Source: an uncultured Bacilli bacterium
GTDB lineage: Bacteria > Bacillota_I > Bacilli_A > RF39 > UBA660
Reading direction: 5' to 3'
DNA: 9,578 nucleotides
NCBI GenBank assembly: GCA_947632495.1
Contig: CANRPL010000054.1
Span: 1 to 9,578 of the forward strand
A program made the position numbers and the translations under genes. The notes beneath the pieces were generated by a model. It searched no databases. It was not told where the DNA came from and saw nothing but the letters and a program-made list of their open reading frames with translations. Within the stretch, counting starts at the first letter, position 1; the number at the start of each line of letters is the position of its first letter. Shown here piece after piece: positions 1-4,696 of the stretch.

Positions 1-48
1 ACCCCCTGCTTGTAAGGCAGGTGCTCTAACCAACTGAGCTAATCGCCC
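1..48 (-). tRNA. tRNA-Val (anticodon UAC), 3' part outside window
   Basis: Read on the minus strand, the gene begins at 48 with acceptor strand GGGCGAT, then T8-A9, a D arm (GCTC...GAGC) and an anticodon arm with stem CCTGC/GCAGG around the loop CTTACAA. The anticodon TAC occupies 14-12, so it decodes GUA and probably other Val codons. The variable loop, T arm and acceptor 3' strand lie beyond the left end. It has its own consensus promoter at 72-100. It may be the first gene of a tRNA cluster, but that cannot be seen here. Confidence 0.95.
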
Positions 49-50
49 GG

Positions 51-100
51 AAAAAAACATTGACAATATAAACTATATCATCGAGTTTATTTTTTGTCAA
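51..100 (-). terminator. Intrinsic terminator of the S1-domain gene, overlapping the tRNA promoter
   Basis: On the minus strand, the arms TTGACAA (100-94) and ATAAACT (90-84) pair with TTGTCAA (66-60) and AGTTTAT (74-68). This gives about 14 base pairs with a small AAA/A internal loop and a 9-base apical loop. A TG and seven T residues (57-51) follow, the usual Rho-independent layout. The hairpin starts in the gene's last codons and ends just before the tRNA. The stem is AT-rich, so strength is uncertain. Confidence 0.65.
72..100 (-). promoter_or_regulatory. SigA-type promoter of the tRNA-Val gene
   Basis: On the minus strand, a perfect -35 TTGACA (100-95) is separated by exactly 17 bases from a -10 TATAGT (77-72). 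The predicted start is near 65, giving a leader of about 17 bases before the tRNA 5' end at 48. The -35 lies over the last codons and stop of the S1-domain gene, and the whole promoter sits inside that gene's terminator hairpin. It is the best match to consensus in the window, as expected for a stable-RNA gene. Confidence 0.8.
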
Positions 101-467
101 TAGAATTTGGAACTTTTTTGACTTTTTTTAAGCCCTTTTCAACCCAAAATGGCAAATTATAAGCGAGTGTGCTAAAGCCTAATGGAGTCTCTTTAATTCT
201 CCTTCTTTTAGCAGCTCTATTATATTTATAATCAATATTTTTTATACTGAGTTTTAATTGACCTAAACTTTCATCAACGTCCAAGATTTCAACATAGATA
301 ACATCACCGATATTTACATAATCTGTTATATTTTTTACAAAACTATATGATATCTCAGAAATATGGATTAATCCACTATAGTATTCATCACATGAAACGA
401 ATACTCCATACGATTCGATGCCGGTGACAGTACCACGTACAATCCTTCCTTTCTTATATTTAGTCAT
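87..467 (-). CDS. yugI: S1 RNA-binding domain protein, YugI/CvfD (general stress protein 13) type
   Basis: This 126-residue protein has one N-terminal S1 (OB-fold) domain at about residues 4-75, with typical segments GxVTGIESYGVFV, GLIHISEIS and a GQLKLSIKNI end. A basic linker (AAKRRRIKETP) and the short C-terminal motif GFSTLAYNLPFWVE follow. That tail is the mark of the YugI/CvfD family rather than ribosomal protein S1 or a polynucleotide phosphorylase piece. Family members are small ribosome- or RNA-associated regulators acting in the cytoplasm; the exact role here is inferred. The reading frame is open upstream to 578, but I chose the ATG at 467 because AGGTGG (477-472) precedes it and the S1 domain starts right after it. 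The gene is monocistronic: its promoter is at 484-492, and its terminator starts in its last codons. It is divergent from the NifU-like gene. Confidence 0.88.
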   Translation of the reverse strand: MTKYKKGRIVRGTVTGIESYGVFVSCDEYYSGLIHISEISYSFVKNITDYVNIGDVIYVEILDVDESLGQLKLSIKNIDYKYNRAAKRRRIKETPLGFSTLAYNLPFWVEKGLKKVKKVPNSIDKK

Positions 468-483
468 CAAACCACCTGAATTC

Positions 484-492
484 ATTATATCA
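484..492 (-). promoter_or_regulatory. Extended -10 promoter for the S1-domain gene
   Basis: On the minus strand, TGATATAAT (492-484) matches the extended -10 consensus TGnTATAAT. At 17-base spacing the -35 region is only a T-run, so the extended -10 would have to compensate. The -10 box ends 6 bases before the AGGTGG ribosome binding site, which predicts a leader of about 10 bases. Confidence 0.55.
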
Positions 493-515
493 TAAAACCT
501 ATTATAAAAAAAGAC

Positions 516-544
516 TTTACTTGAAAACGAATGTGATATATAAT
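516..544 (+). promoter_or_regulatory. Promoter for the NifU-like gene
   Basis: TTTACT (516-521), 17 bases, then TATAAT (539-544). The -10 is perfect and the -35 matches four of six positions. The same TTTACT-N17-TATAAT pair drives the ecfA operon. The ribosome binding site GGTGAT begins 6 bases after the -10, at 551. Confidence 0.6.
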
Positions 545-559
545 ACTTACGGTGATGAC

Positions 560-859
560 ATGAAAAAGGAGCTAACAATCATTGAAGTCATTGATAAAAT
601 TCGTCCATTCCTCATTAGCGATGGTGGAAATATTGAATTTGTAAAATACGAAAATAATATTGTATATATAAAAATGGCTGGTGCTTGTGCTGAATGCCAG
701 TTGATTGATTTTACTCTTAAAGATCTTGTACTAACTGCTATTCAAGAAGAAGTACCAGAAGTAGAAGACGTCGTAAATGTGGGAAACAACGAAAGTCAAA
801 ATGTACCAACCAACATAAAAAATGGTGTAGACACCGAAGAAATAGAAAGCGTAGAATAA
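560..859 (+). CDS. yutI: NifU C-terminal-domain iron-sulfur protein (YutI/Nfu type)
   Basis: A 99-residue protein made of a single Nfu domain. Residues 14-24 (IRPFLISDGGN) match the family's start (LRPxLxxDGGD), and GACAEC places the cluster-binding Cys pair at C43 and C46. FTLKDLVLTAIQEEVPEV follows as in the family. Nfu proteins bind a 4Fe-4S cluster between two monomers through this CxxC and pass it to target enzymes in the cytosol. After about residue 75 there is a 25-residue acidic, Asn/Gln-rich tail not usual in short YutI proteins. The Pro-Ser that usually follow the second Cys are Gln-Leu here. The start at 560 is preferred over an upstream ATG at 521, because GGTGATG lies just before it and the upstream start would precede the promoter's expected transcription start. 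The gene ends one base from the convergent kinase-like gene. Confidence 0.9.
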   Translation: MKKELTIIEVIDKIRPFLISDGGNIEFVKYENNIVYIKMAGACAECQLIDFTLKDLVLTAIQEEVPEVEDVVNVGNNESQNVPTNIKNGVDTEEIESVE

Positions 860-873
860 ACTACACTTTTTTT
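846..873 (+). terminator. Intrinsic terminator of the NifU-like gene
   Basis: AAAG-C-GTAG (846-854) pairs with CTAC-A-CTTT (861-869), leaving one C/A mismatch and a six-base AATAAA loop, and a T-run extends to 873. The stem starts inside the coding end of the gene and its right arm covers the TAG stop of the convergent gene. On the minus strand no good T-run follows, so I call it for the plus strand only. Confidence 0.55.
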
Positions 874-1682
874 AATATCCAATCAATTTTAGGAATTGGT
901 GCATAAACCTGTAAATATAAATATATATCACGCAAAAATAGTTCATACTGATTAATACGTGACACATATTTAGACAATTGGTCATCAGATTCTAAACAAT
1001 CAAAGTAATATGTGGGAAACAATAATCTTGCATATAGTAATTGATAATCAACCTGTTTAAGCCCAGCTTGCTCGATACCGTCAATCACTTCGTCCATGTT
1101 TAAATGATTACTAAAAAAGGATTTTTTTATATATTCAGCTATATCCCTAACTTTATAATCGATTATGATATTGTCAGGCGAAAAAAAATCTGTAGAATTT
1201 CCTAAACGATCATGACAAATACTATATGTTCCTTCTCCTTCAAGTTCGTGATACATTCTTATGGCTAGTTCACTTAATCCTATATAATAAGGGAAAACAT
1301 CTAAATATTCTTTATTTTTCAAATTAACAATATTTTTCTCATAATAATCAACTTTATTCTCCCATAATTTTCCCCAATCTTTTTTTACCATGGGATTAAC
1401 ATCGACTAAAAATTTTACAACCTCCATCATATCAACGTCAACATTATATTTTTTTTCAATTAAAATATAATTTTTATTATCGATATTAGTAATATATTCT
1501 CCCATACTATTATAAACAATATTATGAACATACATATTATTACTTATAAAAAAGTTATACAAATTTATATCAAAATCTTTCTTTACCTTTTTTAAAACAT
1601 AATTGTCGAAATAAAAGTCGTCATTTTCCTGCTTCAAAGTCTCAACATCAATTGCATAATAATATTTTATAGCATTTCTCAT
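861..1682 (-). CDS. YutH/CotS-like kinase-fold protein, possible spore coat protein
   Basis: A 273-residue, soluble, Tyr/Asp/Asn-rich protein. The C-terminal half carries ICHDRLGNS (155-163), NIIID (171-175) and VRDIAEYIKKSF (178-189). In order and spacing these resemble the degenerate catalytic loop, metal site and following helix of the CotS/YutH branch of the aminoglycoside-phosphotransferase fold, a group of Bacillus spore-coat-associated proteins. The HGDxxxxN catalytic loop is not intact: His157 is followed directly by Asp158, and Arg is at the expected catalytic Asp. It is therefore probably not an ordinary small-molecule kinase. It is shorter than YutH proteins as I remember them (around 340 residues). 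The ATG at 1682 has only a weak GGAT upstream, but the next Met (residue 50) would remove the conserved-looking N-terminus. A terminator separates it from truA, so it needs its own promoter. The spore role is inference, supported by germination genes in the same window. Confidence 0.6.
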   Translation of the reverse strand: MRNAIKYYYAIDVETLKQENDDFYFDNYVLKKVKKDFDINLYNFFISNNMYVHNIVYNSMGEYITNIDNKNYILIEKKYNVDVDMMEVVKFLVDVNPMVKKDWGKLWENKVDYYEKNIVNLKNKEYLDVFPYYIGLSELAIRMYHELEGEGTYSICHDRLGNSTDFFSPDNIIIDYKVRDIAEYIKKSFFSNHLNMDEVIDGIEQAGLKQVDYQLLYARLLFPTYYFDCLESDDQLSKYVSRINQYELFLRDIYLYLQVYAPIPKIDWILKKV

Positions 1683-1696
1683 ATTATATTTTATCC

Positions 1697-1726
1697 AAAA
1701 AAAGAATAAGCTATGCCTATTCCTTT
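1697..1726 (-). terminator. Intrinsic terminator after truA
   Basis: On the minus strand, AAAGGAATAGGC (1726-1715) pairs with GCTTATTCTTTT (1711-1700) around a 3-base ATA loop, a 12-base-pair stem with two G-T pairs. The T-run continues to 1697. It begins 4 bases after the truA stop codon and ends the ecfA1-ecfA2-truA operon. Confidence 0.75.
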
Positions 1727-1730
1727 TATT

Positions 1731-2474
1731 TTAATAAAAAACATCCTTTAAATAAAGACCATTAGGTGGAGCTGTCTTACCAGCTTTAGTTCGACCTTCA
1801 GCCGCTATGATTTCAAAGATATCACTACTTTTCCTTTTACCTTCGCCAATCTCTATTAAAAGTCCAACAATGTTTCTTACCATATAACGCAAAAATCCAG
1901 TTCCCATTATAGCAATCACAATCTCATTCATATTTTTGATGTCCCTGATTAATGAAGCTTGAATTATAGTTCTTACATAATCATCTTTTTCCTCATCAGT
2001 TTTAGTGAAAGATTTAAAATTATGTTCTCCCTCTAAATATTTTAAAGCTCTCTCCATTTCGGCAACATCAAGTCGCTTATTATATTGATAAACATAATTT
2101 TTAGCGATGGGATCATATTCTCCAACATTAATTTTATATATATATTCTTTAGCCTTAACATCAAAGCGAGCGTGGAAATCTTCACTTACTTTTTCAACTT
2201 TCCTTACATAAATATCATCTGGTAACATTTTATTAAGACTATCTTGTAAAGTGTCTTCAGCTACCTCTTTAGTCAAATCAAAATGAGCCTTTTGATTCAA
2301 TGCATGAACGCCAGCATCAGTGCGCCCACTAGCACACACGCTAACATCTGTATTGCCATTTATTTTAGTCAAAACCTTTTCTAACTCTTTTTGAATTGTT
2401 CGCCTATTACCTGGCTGCTTCTGATAGCCATTGTAATTAGTTCCATCATAAGCAAACGTTATACAGTATCTCAT
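1731..2474 (-). CDS. truA: tRNA pseudouridine(38-40) synthase TruA
   Basis: A 247-residue protein of normal TruA length. It converts uridines 38-40 in the anticodon arm of many tRNAs to pseudouridine. The catalytic motif SGRTDAGVHA places the nucleophile at Asp53. The N-terminal ITFAYDGTNYNGYQKQP, the FHARFDVKAKEYIYKI segment, GTGFLRYMVRNIVGLLIEIGEG and the C-terminal GKTAPPNGLYL are all family hallmarks. The start ATG has GGAGG four bases upstream, located in the 12-base gap after the ecfA2 stop codon. The gene is therefore the last member of the ecfA1-ecfA2-truA operon. This linkage is widespread in Firmicutes, but here ecfT, which normally lies between ecfA2 and truA, is absent, and a terminator follows instead of rplM-rpsI. 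Confidence 0.97.
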   Translation of the reverse strand: MRYCITFAYDGTNYNGYQKQPGNRRTIQKELEKVLTKINGNTDVSVCASGRTDAGVHALNQKAHFDLTKEVAEDTLQDSLNKMLPDDIYVRKVEKVSEDFHARFDVKAKEYIYKINVGEYDPIAKNYVYQYNKRLDVAEMERALKYLEGEHNFKSFTKTDEEKDDYVRTIIQASLIRDIKNMNEIVIAIMGTGFLRYMVRNIVGLLIEIGEGKRKSSDIFEIIAAEGRTKAGKTAPPNGLYLKDVFY

Positions 2475-2486
2475 AAAACCTCCATA

Positions 2487-3323
2487 CTACTTTATGTTAC
2501 GCATAATATCCTTAAGCAAATCATTAATATCGTCACGATAGCCTAATTTAATTTTTTTGGTGGCTGCAACCAACATCGCAAATGCCATAACTCGTGGCAC
2601 AGCTATTCCACTATTTTTCAAATCCAAGGTCTTAAAAAAATCATATTTATTGCCTTCATGAACAATTTTTCCTTTGTTCAAAAGAAATATATAATCAGAA
2701 CATTGATGAACAAATTCAATATCTTGAGAGGCAATAATGATTGTTTTACCATACCTTCTTTTAATCGTACTTAAGACTCTAATAAGATTACGTCTACCAT
2801 CGCTATCTAATCCTAGCGTTGGTTCATCCAAAACAATTACTTCAGGATTAACAGCTAAGACGCTGGCCAAAGAAACTCTGCGCATCTCGCCAATACTTAA
2901 AGTCAAGGGATCCCGCTTCAAAATTGTTTCTGGTAATCCAACCATTTTAATAGCATCCTTTACCCTTTTATCAATACTATTTTTTTTATAATTAAATAAT
3001 TCCAGTCCATAGGCAATTTCACGGGCTACCGTTTCCCCAAAAAGCTGATCTTCAGGAAACTGTTGAACTATTCCAACATTAAATTTTATATCATTAATAT
3101 CATCATTACTTAATTTTTCAACTTCAATCTTTTTAGTGCCAATAGTAATAATTCCAGTTGATGGCTTGGTAATTCCATTAAGCATTTTAATAAGCGCAGA
3201 TTTACCACTTCCCGTTGGGCCTAAAAGAGCATTAATTTTTCCGGCTTTAAATTTTAAATTTAAATTATCGATGACTTTTTTATCATCTACTAAATAGCTT
3301 ATACCCTCAAATTTTATTTCCAT
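2487..3323 (-). CDS. ecfA2: ECF transporter ATP-binding subunit EcfA2
   Basis: A 278-residue ABC ATPase of the energy-coupling-factor type, which powers vitamin or metal uptake together with EcfA1, EcfT and exchangeable S components at the inner face of the membrane. Walker A is GPTGSGKSA (35-43). The Q-loop segment VGIVQQFPEDQLF keeps its Gln (Q88), and the ECF-typical ETVAREIAYGLE follows. Walker B VIVLDEPTLGLD keeps the catalytic Glu167. Two positions are unusual: the signature is LSIGE (142-146) where LSGGQ is expected, and the H-switch His is Gln200 (IIIASQD). The start ATG overlaps the end of ecfA1 by 10 bases, with GGTGG upstream, indicating translational coupling. The C-terminal 70 residues are the usual ECF ATPase extension. 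Family assignment is firm because of the truA linkage; full ATPase activity is uncertain. Confidence 0.9.
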   Translation of the reverse strand: MEIKFEGISYLVDDKKVIDNLNLKFKAGKINALLGPTGSGKSALIKMLNGITKPSTGIITIGTKKIEVEKLSNDDINDIKFNVGIVQQFPEDQLFGETVAREIAYGLELFNYKKNSIDKRVKDAIKMVGLPETILKRDPLTLSIGEMRRVSLASVLAVNPEVIVLDEPTLGLDSDGRRNLIRVLSTIKRRYGKTIIIASQDIEFVHQCSDYIFLLNKGKIVHEGNKYDFFKTLDLKNSGIAVPRVMAFAMLVAATKKIKLGYRDDINDLLKDIMRNIK

Positions 3324-4120
3324 AAATCATCCACCAACTTTTTACTATCAAAATATAGTTTATCGATAACATTATAATACTTTAACTTATCTGATAAGGA
3401 AATAATAAACGGTATATCTATTTTATTTTTAGTAAACACTTTTAAATCTTTAAAAGCATCTATAACACTACTCATAAGTGCCATCTGGCCATCATTTAAA
3501 ATTGCTACATGTGTTCCTAACAATATATTTTCGCTATTTTGCGTAATATTAATAATTGTAACCCCTTGATTATTTAACTTTCTTAAAATTTGAACAACTT
3601 TTTTCTTAAGTTTAACATCAAGCATTTCCAAAACATTATCCAAAATTAATATTTGTGGATTATGCGCTAAAATAAGCGCTAAATTAACTAACTGTCTATT
3701 CCCGTAACTTAACTTTTCGGGGCTAACATCTAATAAATGCTCAATATCTAGTAATTGAGAAACAGTAGTAATTCTTTTTTCACTTTCCACTTTTGTGTAT
3801 CCATATTTTTTTAAACTGATAGCAATATTTTCGCGGCACGTTTGCGCAACAAAGTGATTATTAGGATTAGTCGTTACTAGCCCAGTAATTGAACGGATTT
3901 TTTTTAAATTCTTATTATTTATAAATAGTCCACCTATCTTAACGTATGACTTACAATCAACCATCCCAGCAATAATTTTAGCTAACGTTGTCTTACCACT
4001 ACCATTAGGCCCTAGTAAAGTTAAAAAACAACCTTTTTCTATACCCAACGATAGATTGCTAAAAAGTTTTGCATCACTCCAAGAAAAGTTTAAATTTTTA
4101 ATATCAACGATTAACTCCAT
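3314..4120 (-). CDS. ecfA1: ECF transporter ATP-binding subunit EcfA1, with degenerate catalytic motifs
   Basis: A 268-residue ABC ATPase and first gene of the ecfA1-ecfA2-truA operon. Walker A is intact (GPNGSGKTT, 37-45), and the LVTTNPNNHFV segment lines up with the EcfA1 motif LVFQNPDNQFV. Nearly every other catalytic position is changed: Thr84 at the Q-loop Gln, LSYGN (137-141) as signature, LILDN with Asn162 where the catalytic Glu should be, and Gln194 at the H-switch His (INITQNS). It probably binds ATP but is unlikely to hydrolyse it in the usual way; that is inference. The frame is open to 4180, but I chose the ATG at 4120 because AAGGTGAT (4132-4125) precedes it and the promoter at 4139-4167 lies over the longer version. 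The stop overlaps the ecfA2 start. No ecfT is nearby. Confidence 0.85.
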   Translation of the reverse strand: MELIVDIKNLNFSWSDAKLFSNLSLGIEKGCFLTLLGPNGSGKTTLAKIIAGMVDCKSYVKIGGLFINNKNLKKIRSITGLVTTNPNNHFVAQTCRENIAISLKKYGYTKVESEKRITTVSQLLDIEHLLDVSPEKLSYGNRQLVNLALILAHNPQILILDNVLEMLDVKLKKKVVQILRKLNNQGVTIINITQNSENILLGTHVAILNDGQMALMSSVIDAFKDLKVFTKNKIDIPFIISLSDKLKYYNVIDKLYFDSKKLVDDLWK

Positions 4121-4138
4121 GTCAATCACCTTGTCGTT

Positions 4139-4167
4139 ATTATAGTATAATCGCTTTTTAAAGTAAA
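4139..4167 (-). promoter_or_regulatory. Promoter of the ecfA1-ecfA2-truA operon
   Basis: On the minus strand, TTTACT (4167-4162), 17 bases, then TATAAT (4144-4139). The -10 ends 6 bases before the AAGGTGAT ribosome binding site of ecfA1. Both hexamers and the spacer are identical in kind to the NifU-like gene's promoter. Confidence 0.6.
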
Positions 4168-4194
4168 GAAATACTATCAATTTTTCATAAAGTA

Positions 4195-4203
4195 TGTTAT
4201 AAT
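4195..4203 (+). promoter_or_regulatory. Extended -10 promoter for the small membrane protein gene
   Basis: TGTTATAAT (4195-4203) matches TGnTATAAT. The sequence 17 bases upstream (TATCAA, 4175-4180) is a poor -35. An 8-base direct repeat AAAGTATG (4189-4196 and 4211-4218) flanks the -10. The start codon is 27 bases downstream of the -10. Confidence 0.5.
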
Positions 4204-4230
4204 TTGTTTGAAAGTATGGAGGTATATAGT

Positions 4231-4641
4231 ATGGATCAAAATAATGGACAAGGTTTTGGACAAGAAAATATGATGGCTCAACAACCTGTAATGAATGCGC
4301 AACCAGCTATGCCACAACAACCTAGTTATGGTCAACCTGCTCCTGCCCAAGCAAATAATAGTTCAATCCAATTATCAGTAAATATCCCTAAAATTGATGA
4401 AGGAAAATTAGGCTTCTTAAATACGCTTGGTGTTAGCTGTGGTATTGGTTTTGGCGCTTATCTTATCTTAGTAATAATTGGTAGAATTATACTTAAAATT
4501 TATGAGAGCGTCGATAGTTTTGATACAAAAGAAAATATTGCCGATATTTATGATTTCTTCACAACATATATCGTGCTTATTGTTCCAGTTATCTTAATTA
4601 TTGTAGCGTTTGTTCTTATTCATAAAAATAAGGCTAAATAA
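4231..4641 (+). CDS. Small membrane protein of unknown function with Gln/Pro/Asn-rich N-terminus
   Basis: A 136-residue protein I do not recognise. Residues 1-45 are low complexity, rich in Gln, Pro, Ala, Asn and Met, with no signal peptide. Residues 46-60 (IQLSVNIPKIDEGKL) look like a short ordered linker. Two hydrophobic segments follow, at about 64-90 (Gly-rich at its start) and 112-130, separated by an acidic loop (SVDSFDTKENIADIYD), and the C-terminus is a basic HKNKAK. By the positive-inside rule the basic C-terminus is likely cytoplasmic, which would put the disordered N-terminus inside too. A start at the TTG at 4204 is possible, but ATG 4231 has GGAGGT seven bases upstream and 4204 falls at the end of the -10 box. 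The gene has its own promoter and terminator and is divergent from ecfA1, so no functional partner is implied. The N-terminal composition suggests protein-protein contact or scaffolding, but this is a guess. Confidence 0.8.
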   Translation: MDQNNGQGFGQENMMAQQPVMNAQPAMPQQPSYGQPAPAQANNSSIQLSVNIPKIDEGKLGFLNTLGVSCGIGFGAYLILVIIGRIILKIYESVDSFDTKENIADIYDFFTTYIVLIVPVILIIVAFVLIHKNKAK

Positions 4642-4667
4642 AAAGTTTGATAATTCAAACTTTTTTT
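4640..4667 (+). terminator. Intrinsic terminator of the small membrane protein gene
   Basis: AAAAGTTTGA (4641-4650) pairs with TCAAACTTTT (4655-4664) around a TAAT loop, extendable by one A-T pair at 4640/4665. The T-run covers 4661-4667. The left arm starts within the TAA stop codon (4639-4641). The fhs -10 box begins 7 bases after the T-run. Confidence 0.75.
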
Positions 4668-4670
4668 GTA

Positions 4671-4679
4671 TGCTATAAT
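4671..4679 (+). promoter_or_regulatory. Extended -10 promoter of fhs
   Basis: TGCTATAAT (4671-4679) matches TGnTATAAT exactly at the fixed positions. At 17-base spacing the -35 region would fall in the loop and right arm of the preceding terminator (TAATTC) and is poor. The AGGTGAT ribosome binding site starts 7 bases after the -10, so the leader would be about a dozen bases. Confidence 0.6.
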
Positions 4680-4696
4680 ATATTAGAGGTGATGAT

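Noticed and set aside
468..578. N-terminal extension of the S1-domain protein to 578
   Set aside because: The extra 37 residues overlap the divergent promoters and the start of the NifU-like gene and show no conserved S1 features. ATG 467 has a good RBS.
2737..2991. 84-codon plus-strand frame within ecfA2
   Set aside because: It lies opposite the Walker B and signature region of a well-supported gene, with no independent evidence.
4204..4230. Upstream TTG start extending the small membrane protein by 9 residues
   Set aside because: The TTG directly abuts the -10 box and would not be on the predicted transcript; the ATG at 4231 has a GGAGGT site at proper distance.
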